From: Bacteroidales bacterium
GTDB taxonomy: Bacteria; Bacteroidota; Bacteroidia; Bacteroidales; JAAUTT01
DNA length: 7,394 nucleotides
Assembly: GCA_012031335.1 (NCBI GenBank)
Contig: JAAUTT010000203.1
Coordinates: 1 to 7,394, forward strand
Direction: 5' to 3'
Positions 1 to 7,394 of the stretch are shown in pieces. Every line of letters begins with the position of its first letter. Positions within the stretch are counted from its first letter, which is position 1. A program made the translations under genes and the position numbers. The notes under the pieces are model-generated. The model ran no database searches. It was not told where the DNA came from and worked only from the letters and a program-made list of their open reading frames with translations.

Positions 1-1504
1 TGAGTTTTAAATTGGGAATATGATTGTTTTTCATTTTCGATGGACAATTTATTTAAAGTCAAAGTTTTTTAAAGATAACTCCTTCATTATTTTATCTCTG
101 CGTTCTTTTTCACTCATAATGGTATAAGCAACCACCTGGTCGTAATTTGTTCCTCTAAAATTTATGCTACTGCAAAAACTTGCATTACCATTATCGTCCA
201 AAGTTATGGTGATTTCACTTCTCTGGGTATTTACATTTTTATTGAATTCCGGTGTTTTAACCAGTTTGCCTCCCTGCTTGGTTATTAACAAAGCATACCG
301 GTTGGAGTTACCCATACCGATATAGCCACAGGGAGATATCTGGTTGGTGCATTCCAACCACATGGTATCTTTTTCCAAAGGCACACATAAGATTACATGA
401 TTTGTCTGATTCATGCTGGCAAATTGGGGATATATTATTTTTCCTGGTCCATTTGCAATTTCAGTGTAAATGGATTCGACACCCACGGCATTCAATAAAG
501 CTTTGGTATAATTACTCAAGGCTTTACAGTCACCATATCCATATTTATCAACGTCCGAAGCAAGCATGGGTCTTAATCCTCCTATACCAGCTGTATGCTT
601 ACATAGCGGGTTCGCGACTGCATGTATTCATATACTTTTTTAACGATTTCTTTTTTGTCACTTATTCCTGTTACATGTTCCTTAATTTCAGCAATGGTTG
701 TTTCGGGCAGTTTATCTCTGCCTTCCACTAATCCGTATATCCATTTTCCAATTGAATTCCAGTCGTTTAAGTTTCCCTGATAGCCTTCGTAAATAAACTC
801 ATTGGGTGCCAAAAGAACCGCTGGCTGAAAGTCAGTAAACGGAGGACTTAACTGCTCGTATTCTATAGCTTTCAGGTTTTTACCTGCCATATATAAGATG
901 TATTATTGCCGTTTTTCCGTGTTACCACACTATCTGATATATTCAGGTTTTTATATCGGAAAGGAATACTTTCGGGGGTAGTAAATTCGAGCCAGGACGA
1001 TTGAACAGCAATCTTATAGTCATACTGTGGTAGCCAGGTATCGAAACTGATTACGCCGTTTTCTTCAACCGAATATTCATATTCGATGGTGTAGGGATAA
1101 ACTTTAACAAATGTTCCTGCAGTTTTTACCCTGCTGTCGCTGAATATGGTGTAGTCCGAAAAGGCAGAATAATCTTTTATGTCCGATTTTTTTAGTTTCG
1201 AAACTACTATACCCAAGGCATTGTAAAGTGTTCCATTTATCTCACGTATTACCGTGCTATTGTCGTAGAATATACTGAGATCCGAAAACTTATCTCCATT
1301 TTATTAAAAATCTGTGATTGCATATTTGTGGTACTCCGTTGCTTTTTCGAGTGACAAGCGTGTGTATCGTGTAATATGGTACCTCACCACAGCATCAGCC
1401 TTTGTTTTTAAGCTGTCGGGTATATTCACAATATTTTAACGACTCCTGGCTATTGGCAGAAGCCAGAACAGCAAAAATGAGGGAATGGTAAATTTAAATT
1501 TCAT
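1..1504 (-). CDS. DUF3857/transglutaminase-like secreted protein, downstream tandem copy; frame broken, 3' end off the left edge
   Basis: Probable exported protein with an N-terminal DUF3857 domain followed by a transglutaminase-like fold; the substrate of this family is unknown. The start at 1504 gives MKFKFTIPSFLLFWLLPIA, a signal-peptide-like N-terminus. The body follows the family, with NGDKFSDL, INGTLYNALG, KKSDIKDYSAFSDYTIFSD and RTRYVSIQLG. The catalytic core is visible: Cys in GYGDCKALSNY (codon 528-526, about residue 328), His in TNHVILCV (399-397, about 371) and an acidic residue in MWLECTN (354-352, Glu, about 386). The frame is broken at 1438-1436 (TAA), 1316-1311 (TAATAA), 877-881 (one A missing on the coding strand), 587-588 (one G missing) and 52-54 (one A extra). 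Undoing the last removes the stop at 51-49, and the frame then stays open to base 1 (NKLSIENEKQSYSQFKT), so the C-terminal domain lies outside the window. Open pieces are about 1216-872, 890-582 and 567-49. It is probably one gene with sequence errors; true decay is the alternative. Confidence 0.8.
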
Positions 1505-1528
1505 TGCACGGTTATTATTTTGAAATAG

Positions 1529-1580
1529 AAATGACCCGGAGGAGATTTTCGAACCATTTAGGTAATCTTCCGGGTCATTT
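1529..1580 (-). terminator. Inverted repeat between the two DUF3857 genes, possible terminator
   Basis: The arms 1529-1539 (AAATGACCCGG) and 1570-1580 (CCGGGTCATTT) are perfect 11-bp complements. The stem extends inward imperfectly through AGATT at 1543-1547 and AATCT at 1564-1568. It sits in the 85-base gap after the stop of the upstream gene (1590) and before the start of the downstream gene (1504), and is far more GC-rich than its surroundings. The sequence after the stem on the minus strand is only moderately T-rich (TCATTTCTATTTC), so a strong intrinsic terminator is not certain. It could be a partial terminator or an mRNA-processing hairpin that sets different levels for the two genes. 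Confidence 0.5.
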
Positions 1581-1589
1581 ATTTGATTG

Positions 1590-3653
1590 TCAAACTTTTT
1601 TGAGCACGATTTTTTCATTGAGCTTTTCAATCATGATGTTGTAAAAGCTCTTTAGATCGTTATATTCTTCGGGCAGAAAGGTAGTTTTGTTTTTATTGAA
1701 GGTGATCACCAGTTTCAGCGTTTGTTCGTCAACAACTGCCAAATTGTAAACAAAGCGGCACGACTTATCACTTAGATTAATCATGGCTGGTTTTGGAAGT
1801 GATTCTACTTTATAACCTGCCGGAATTTTAACCTGTATTACACTTAGCTCGTTTTCGGGATTAACAAATTCCACGGGATATTCTCTTTTTTCAATTTTAA
1901 AGGGATTTTCTTTTAATTCAGGGTTGAAAATCGGAGTAAAATAGATCAGGTCTCCCATTTTTTCGGCATGGTTGTTAAGCTCCAGTGTATATTTGATTTT
2001 AAGGTCTTTTTTGAACACTATCCAGATTTTCGATATTATTTTCAGTTATTTTCGAATCAAAAGTCTTTTCGACTGATTTAATATATTCATCCTGTGTAGA
2101 GTATCCTTTTATGTTTTTCCGTTCGGTAAGGGCGCTATAACCTTTATGCATGTAACTTGCAATACCCGATAACACTCCGTCTTCGTTCAAACTGAGTTCG
2201 TAGCTGGCAGTGATACCATTTGTACCTTTGGTTAACAAATCTATCCAGGTATTTAACCGGGGATGGATAATTCTTCCCTGTCCATTTAAACATCTTTGAG
2301 GTAATTGATTAATACACGAAAGCGGTTCGGTGGCATCCAGCAGGTAATTCTGATTTTCGATTGTTACCATCGCCACAACATAATTAAATCTGGTTACGGA
2401 GGGGTGAGTAGGGTAGATAATGCCATTATCGCGTGTGCTGAGGATAACGGGAGCAGTTGTTATTTCAATTTCCTGGAGCTAAAGCCACAAGGTTTAGGTT
2501 TACATCGGCACAGTTGCCGGTTCCTTCTTTAAAGGCATCCTTTAAACTTTTACTAGCATAAATGGAACGTAAGTTGTTCCATTTCATTTCTCTTTGATTA
2601 AATTGAAAGCCATAGCAGTTTGCGCATATTGAGAAGCCCCACTGTTTTTTATTCTTTGAGCTTCTTCTTTAAAATGACCGCTTTTTTTAATAGCAAGTCC
2701 AAATTCATCGTCTTCCTGTAAACGTTGCGAAATGGCTTCCCAGGTTGAAGTATATTCACGTACCGCACTATTGGGCATTTTTGTATAACTAAGTTCAAAT
2801 TCAACTTTTGAAAGATAATTATCGGCAGTTGTCAAATATTTCTCCATTGGAAAAGCCGGAACATTTTCCGCATCAAACCTGAATACTTTCTCAGTATATT
2901 TAAACTCCTGTTCGTAAGTTTGTTCTCTTACTGATGTTCCTTCAGCTCTTTGTATGTAGGTAATCTTTAAATTCCTGGTTCGCATATCTTCTTCATTCTT
3001 AATAGAATAATATCCTTTTGAAGTTTTATTGTAATAGAAATATTCAGGAATAGCTACATAATATGAACTCTTTAAAACCGGAATGGTATATTGAAACTGC
3101 CATTCGCGTAAATTCATAAGGAAATCTGATTGAATGGTATATTTAATTTCGATGACGGAACCTGCCTTTACATTGGGCATGGCGATTTTGATTATTTCCC
3201 AGTTTTGGATTTTTTTTCTCTGAAAATGGACGATTTCCCTAATTTCGATTCCACAATTTTACCATTTTCGAGGTTATAAGTACAACCTTTTATTTCGTTC
3301 AGCTCTTCTTTGGACGAACTTCCCGTGCTGTTGTAAACAGGAATTTCCAGATCTCCGAATTCGAGCGCTGTATTGTCCAGGATTTTAATCCGGAAGTGTC
3401 GCTCAAACTGCATCTGAAATCCTCGGCTGTTACCAGCATCAGTCGATATAACTCTTGTATCCAGGTAAATAAACTCTGTTTGCCCCTTGTCGAAAATAAA
3501 AAAAGCATGAGCATTAGAATCGATTGGGCAAACTTCGGTTTTCATGTCGGCCATATCAATCTTGCCATACTTTTGTGTGTTAGACTGTCCTGTGGCATGG
3601 AAATTCATAAAAAGTGACAACAGTAGTGAGGTGATGCATAATGATAGTTTCAT
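1590..3653 (-). CDS. DUF3857/transglutaminase-like secreted protein, upstream tandem copy; complete but frameshifted
   Basis: Paralogue of the downstream gene and likely exported; its biochemical role is unknown. The start at 3653 is supported by a signal peptide (MKLSLCITSLLLSLFMNF, then HATGQ). A DUF3857 region follows (about residues 40-300, including FERHFRIKI and GSVIEIKYTI). The transglutaminase-like core comes next, with Cys382 in GTGNCADVNL (codon 2512-2510) and Asp440 in LLDATEP (2337-2335). Where the downstream copy has its His, this copy has Tyr425 in FNYVVA (2382-2380). The C-terminal part resembles DUF3858-type domains and ends LNEKIVLKKV. Four indels break the frame: near 3201 (base missing; repaired KSKTWEIIKIAMPNV), 2587-2589 (A missing on the coding strand; repaired IKEKMKWNNL), 2469-2471 (A extra; repaired APGIEITTAPVIL) and 2007-2012 (A extra; repaired LDSVQKDLKIKYTLEL). 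With these undone the frame is exactly 687 codons, a usual length for the family. Open pieces are 3653-3192, 3180-2584, 2376-1999 and 2018-1590. Confidence 0.85.
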
Positions 3654-3914
3654 AAAAGTTGATTTTGTGGTATTCGAATAATTTGCAGGTTATGTATTAA
3701 TATTAAAATATTACGGCAATTCAACATTGGTTTTAAAAACATAGTACTGAATACGTAGTATTTCTTTTTAGGTTTTAGGTTTTTTAGCAGAATTTTGTGC
3801 GTGTAAGATCGAAATACGAAAAGTTTCAAGTTTTAAAATAGAATTTGGTTCTGTTTCTTAAAATTCAATTCAATGCTTATTTTTGATTTCTAAAATAACT
3901 AACATCGAATATTT
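3654..3914. other. Divergent AT-rich intergenic region
   Basis: This 261-base gap separates the minus-strand DUF3857 genes from the plus-strand glycosidase genes and must carry the promoters of both. No convincing reading frame or RNA gene is seen in it. It is rich in A and T runs and has a short direct repeat (TTTTAGG repeated at about 3767-3779, followed by TTTTTTAG). No Shine-Dalgarno sequence precedes either ATG, as is usual in Bacteroidota. Confidence 0.6.
3854..3885 (+). promoter_or_regulatory. Candidate Bacteroidota-type promoter for the GH3-GH30 genes
   Basis: TATTTTTG at 3878-3885 matches the Bacteroidota -7 consensus TAnnTTTG and lies 29 bases before the ATG at 3915. A degenerate TTTC at 3854-3857 is 20 bases upstream of it, where the -33 element (TTTG) would be expected. 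The -33 match is imperfect and the region is T-rich, so a chance match is possible. Confidence 0.3.
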
Positions 3915-6150
3915 ATGAAAAGATTAATTCCAATCATTCTCGTTATTACCGTTCTTGCAGGAGCCTGCAGTAAAAGCAGCTCTCATTGAATGAAGAGGAT
4001 GCCGCCATTGAGAATAAGATAGACAAACTTTTGAGTGAAATGACACTCGAAGAGAAAATCGGTCAGATGAACCAGTATTCGGGTAATTCGGCTATTACAG
4101 GTCCTTTAAAAGCTCGCCCCGAGCAAATTGAGGATCTGAAAAAGGGCTGGATAGGCTCTATGTTAAATGTAGTTGGAGCCACCAATACACGAGAAATGCA
4201 AAAACTGGTTATGGAAAACAGCCGGATGAAGATACCGCTGATATTTGGCTTCGATGTTATCCATGGTTATAAAACTATTTTCCCTACACCATTGGGAGAA
4301 TCTGCCAGCTGGGATCTTGAAGCCATTGAAGCATCTGCCAGAGTTGCCGGGGCTGAAGCTTCAGCTGCAGGTGTTCACTGGACATTTGCCCCGATGGTTG
4401 ATATAGCACGCGATCCACGCTGGGGCCGCATTATGGAAGGATCAGGCGAGGATACCTATCTGGGTGGCCTTATAGCTCAGGCCCGGGTAAAAGGATTTCA
4501 GGGCAACGACCTGAAAGCTGAAAATACTATTGCCGCCTGTGCTAAACATTTTGCCGCTTATGGCGCTGCTGAAGGCGGACGGGATTATAATACCGTGGAT
4601 ATCTCGTACCGGGTGATGCACGAAACTTATCTTAAACCTTTTAAAGCAGCTGTTGATGCAGGCGTTGCCACTTTTATGAACTCATTTAACGAATTCGACG
4701 GAATGCCTGCCTCGGGAAATGAATACCTTGTTAACAAGGTGCTCAAAGGCGACTGGGAGTATAAAGGCATGGTTGTATCGGACTGGAATTCGATAGGTGA
4801 GATGATTAATCACGGTGTTGCCAAAGATAAATATGAGGCCGGTATGCTGGCAGCCAATGCTGGTAACGACATGGATATGGAAGGTAACTGTTATCGCGAA
4901 CAAATGCTTAACCTTGTTAAAGACGGTAAAGTAAGCGAAAAAACTATCAACGATGCTGTACGTCGTATACTCCGGTTAAAGTTTAAAATGGGCCTTTTCG
5001 ACGATCCATATAAATATTGTAATGAAGAGCGTGAGAAAAAAGAACTCTTAAGCGCCGAAAATCTTAATACAGCTCGCGATGTAGCTCGTAAATCAATTGT
5101 GCTTCTGAGTAATAAAAATAAAGTTTTACCCCTTAAATCCGATTTAAGAACCATTGCTGTTATCGGTCCCCTGGCCGATTCCAAAAGCGACATGCTTTGC
5201 ACATGGACAGCTCAGGGCGAAGCAAAGGATGCGGTTACCGTTCTCGAAGGAATCAGGGCACAGGTATCTCCCGCCACCAGGGTACTTTATGCCAAAGGGT
5301 GCAATATTGAAGTTGATTCGGTAAATAATATTCCTGCTGCAATTAATGTTGCCCGCCAGGCCGATGTGATAGTGCTCGCCATGGTGAAGGAGGAAATATG
5401 AGCGGTGAAGCTCATAGCCGGGGCAACATAAGCATTCCGGGGAGGCAGGAGGAACTTGCCAATGAGATATTCAAGCTGGGGAAACCTGTAGTAGTAGTTC
5501 TGATGAATGGCCGGCCGCTGGTAATTCCTGAACTGGCAAAAAATGCACCTTCGTTACTCGAATGCTGGTTTTTGGGTACACAGGCTGGTAACGCAATTGC
5601 CGATGTAATTTTTGGAAAATATAATCCTTCGGGTAAATTACCGGTAAGCTTCCCATATTCCGAAGGACAGATACCTATTTACTACAATCATAAAAATACC
5701 GGCCGCCCAATGATGAGCGAAAAAGATTTTTATGTGTCGCGCTACGAAGATATTCCAAATGCTCCTGTGTATCCTTTTGGTTATGGATTAAGCTATACCA
5801 CATTCGATTATTCGGACATTAAATTAAGCGCAAAAGAAATGATCATGTCGGATACTCTTTCCATTTCAGTAGATGTTAAAAATACCGGAACCGTCGACGG
5901 GGAAGAGGTTGTTCAACTTTATATCCGCGATATGGTGGGAAGTGTTACCCGCCCTGTTAAGGAACTGAAAGGGTTCAGAAAGCTTATGATAAAAGCCGGA
6001 GAAACTCAAACGGTAAGTTTTAAAATATCGGCAACCGATTTGGCATTCTATACAAAAGACATGAGTTATAAAGCAGAACCTGGAGATTTTAAGGTGTTTG
6101 TCGGAACTAATTCAGTCGATTGTAAAGAAGCTGCGTTTTCGCTTAAATAA
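3915..6150 (+). CDS. bglX: BglX-like GH3 beta-glucosidase, lipoprotein; two single-base frameshifts
   Basis: Glycoside hydrolase family 3 exo-acting beta-glucosidase, releasing terminal glucose from beta-linked oligosaccharides. The start at 3915 gives a lipoprotein signal (MKRLIPIILVITVLAGAC); the acidic surface-export signal after the Cys is not evident, so a periplasmic-facing lipoprotein is likely. The GH3 N-terminal barrel (about residues 30-345) carries LTLEEKIGQM-like sequence (here MTLEEKIGQM), FGFDVIHGY, DPRWGRIMEGSGEDTYLGG, KHFAAYG (Lys211-His212) and the nucleophile Asp290 in VVSDWN (4781-4783). The second domain (from about 390) has LLSNKNKVLPL and the loop GEGGNMSGEAHSR, which holds the candidate acid/base Glu. 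A fibronectin III-like domain ends the protein (GEEVVQLYIRD, RPVKELKGF). A base is missing near 3985, leaving the signal peptide out of frame with the body, and one G is missing at 5383-5384. Open pieces are 3986-5401 and 5398-6150. Repaired length is 745 codons, normal for BglX. The aglycone and linkage preference cannot be read from the sequence. Confidence 0.9.
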
Positions 6151-6164
6151 TAGTAAAATTTGTG

Positions 6165-6213
6165 ATTCTGTTATTGTGTAGAGTGAAAATTTTAACTTTC
6201 TCAATAACAGAAT
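6165..6213. repeat. 12-bp inverted repeat in the GH3-GH30 gap
   Basis: ATTCTGTTATTG at 6165-6176 is the exact reverse complement of CAATAACAGAAT at 6202-6213, with a 25-base loop. The loop centre is itself palindromic (AAAATTTT, 6186-6193), so the whole element is nearly symmetric about position 6189. The right arm runs into ATTTTATT, which is weakly terminator-like on the plus strand. It may attenuate read-through from the GH3 to the GH30 gene, protect the upstream mRNA, or bind a dimeric regulator. Confidence 0.5.
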
Positions 6214-6239
6214 TTTATTAAAACCTTATAAAATAAAAT

Positions 6240-7394
6240 ATGCTGAAAAAAATACTTATCCTCGCTGTAATTACACTGGCAGCTTGTTCAGAGAAACCGG
6301 TGAGCTGGATTTCGACTACCAACGACGAACGCTGGACACAACAGAGTAATCTGGCCTTGAAGGATGCCGATAGTAATGCCCCTTTCGACCTGGCTGTAAC
6401 AGGAGATACTGCCCAAATTATTGACGGATTTGGAGGTTGTTTTAATGAGTTAGGATGGGATGCGCTTCAGATGCTTGATAAGCAAACCCGGGATTCCATT
6501 TTGCAGGAGTTATTTGTTCCCGAAAAGGGGTTCAATTTTACCATTTGCCGTATGCCAATGGGCGCTAACGACTATTCGCGCAGATTTTATTCATATAATG
6601 AAACACCTGGCGACGTGGCAATGAATACTTTCTCCATTGCTCACGATACCATTGGTTTGCTTCCATATATTAAGGAGGCTTTGAAGTACAATCCCAAGCT
6701 CCATGTTTGGGCTTCTCCCTGGTGTCCGCCTTCGTGGATGAAAACCAATAATCATTATGCATGCCGTCGTGATACAGTGCAGAACGATCTTCCCGAATCC
6801 AGTCAGGGTGAGGAAGGCATAACGCAATTTATCATGAAACCAGCCTATTTGCAGGCATATGCCCTTTATTTCTCGAAATTTGTGGAAGCTTACAGGGCCG
6901 AGGGTATAAATATTTATGCAGTACATGTACAGAATGAACCAAACTCCTGCCAGGTTTTTCCAAGCTGCATATGGAATGCAGCTTCACTGCGCGATTTTAT
7001 TGGAAAATATCTCGGACCTCAATTCGAAAAGCAAGGCCTGAATACAGACATTTGGCTGGGTACGATCGAAAGACCTTCGGTTGAAAAAATAGATACAGTG
7101 CTAACCGATTCGCTTGCAGCTAAATATGTAAAAGGTGTTGGGTTTCAATGGGCAGGAAAAGGTGCTATCCCGGGTGTTCACAAGAAATATCCTGATATTA
7201 AACTTATGCAGACCGAGACCGAATGCGGCGATGGATCGAACGACTGGAATGCTGCCGAACATACCTGGAAGCTTATCCTTCATTACCTGAATAATGGTGC
7301 CAATGCTTATATGTATTGGAATATCATACTCGATGAAACAGGTAAAAGTCAGTGGGGATGGAAGCAAAATTCAATGATCTCGGTTGATTCCAAA
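6240..7394 (+). CDS. GH30 glycosidase lipoprotein (beta-1,6-glucanase or glucosylceramidase-like), 3' end off the right edge
   Basis: Glycoside hydrolase family 30, a retaining enzyme; characterised Bacteroidota relatives cut beta-1,6-glucan or beta-1,6 branches of laminarin. The start at 6240 gives MLKKILILAVITLAAC, a lipoprotein signal with lipobox LAAC and Cys16. The frame is open without a stop for all 385 codons to the window edge. The (beta/alpha)8 barrel is clear: IIDGFGGCFNELGWDAL (N-terminal GH30 strand), FTICRMPMGANDYS, VWASPWCPPSWMKTN, VQNEPNSCQVFPSCIWN with acid/base Glu233 (6936-6938), and MQTETECGDG with the probable nucleophile Glu326 (7215-7217; Glu328 is the alternative). NGANAYMYWN and SQWGWKQNSM are also typical. 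The rest of the barrel and the beta-sandwich lie beyond the edge. It follows the GH3 gene by 89 bases in the same direction and is probably co-transcribed. Unlike its neighbours it contains no frame lesion. The exact linkage specificity is inferred, not shown. Confidence 0.92.
   Translation, partial: MLKKILILAVITLAACSEKPVSWISTTNDERWTQQSNLALKDADSNAPFDLAVTGDTAQIIDGFGGCFNELGWDALQMLDKQTRDSILQELFVPEKGFNFTICRMPMGANDYSRRFYSYNETPGDVAMNTFSIAHDTIGLLPYIKEALKYNPKLHVWASPWCPPSWMKTNNHYACRRDTVQNDLPESSQGEEGITQFIMKPAYLQAYALYFSKFVEAYRAEGINIYAVHVQNEPNSCQVFPSCIWNAASLRDFIGKYLGPQFEKQGLNTDIWLGTIERPSVEKIDTVLTDSLAAKYVKGVGFQWAGKGAIPGVHKKYPDIKLMQTETECGDGSNDWNAAEHTWKLILHYLNNGANAYMYWNIILDETGKSQWGWKQNSMISVDSK

Noticed and set aside
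402..731. Plus-strand open frame of 109 codons
   Set aside because: It lies opposite the well-supported transglutaminase-like coding sequence, and its product looks like compositional noise.
1505..1630. N-terminal extension upstream of the ATG at 1504
   Set aside because: It reads through the intergenic hairpin and into the 3' end of the upstream gene; the signal peptide begins at 1504.
3739..3762. Short palindromes around TACGTA in the divergent intergenic region
   Set aside because: The possible stems are only 4-5 bp or mismatched, which is expected by chance in such AT-rich DNA.
4891..5202. Minus-strand open frame of 103 codons inside the GH3 gene
   Set aside because: It is the antisense shadow of strongly conserved GH3 sequence, with no family resemblance.
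5375..5401. Programmed -1 frameshift in the GH3 gene
   Set aside because: A -1 shift would restore the frame and an SD-like AAGGAGG is nearby, but there is no slippery heptamer of the usual form, and a missing G in a GGG run explains it more simply.
6151..6164. TAAAATTTG as a -7 promoter element for the GH30 gene
   Set aside because: It has one base too many for TAnnTTTG and no partner element; co-transcription from the GH3 promoter is simpler.
6591..6926. Minus-strand open frame of 111 codons inside the GH30 gene
   Set aside because: The plus-strand frame carries GH30 motifs throughout, so the antisense frame is a shadow; the same applies to 7101-7367.
1..7394. CRISPR arrays, tRNA or rRNA genes, insertion sequences, phage genes
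   Set aside because: No repeat-spacer pattern, structured RNA gene, transposase motif or terminal repeat was found on either strand.

Overview
The window looks like a Bacteroidota genome, probably a glycan-degrading member of the Bacteroidales/Marinilabiliales type; the lineage below phylum is a guess. The reasons are paired DUF3857/transglutaminase-like proteins, a lipoprotein GH3 beta-glucosidase next to a lipoprotein GH30 glycosidase, start codons without Shine-Dalgarno sequences at the true gene starts, and AT-rich intergenic DNA.

Left half (about 1-3653, minus strand): two tandem, diverged copies of a secreted DUF3857 plus transglutaminase-like protein. The upstream copy (3653-1590, 687 codons after repair) is complete. 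The downstream copy (from 1504) runs off the left edge. Both are cut into short open frames by single-base indels, almost all in short homopolymers, and the downstream copy also has in-frame stops. When each indel is undone, the protein sequence continues smoothly across it. I therefore read these as two genes and not as eight small ones. A GC-rich inverted repeat lies in the 85-base gap between them.

Middle (3654-3914): an AT-rich intergenic region between divergent genes, with one weak Bacteroidota-type promoter candidate in front of the plus-strand genes.

Right half (3915-7394, plus strand): a BglX-like GH3 beta-glucosidase (3915-6150, 745 codons after repair) with two single-base deletions. 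One hides its true lipoprotein start and the other splits it at the active-site loop of the second domain. After an 89-base gap with a 12-bp inverted repeat comes an intact GH30 glycosidase, open for 385 codons to the right edge. Both are predicted lipoproteins and fit a small beta-glucan utilisation unit: the GH30 would cut beta-1,6-linked glucan or laminarin side branches, and the GH3 would release glucose from the oligosaccharides. No SusC/SusD pair or regulator is visible.

I found no clearly undescribed system. The strongest observations are the dense pattern of frame lesions (likely sequence errors, possibly gene decay), the different transglutaminase triads of the two tandem copies, and a frameshift that by chance mimics a translationally coupled gene pair.
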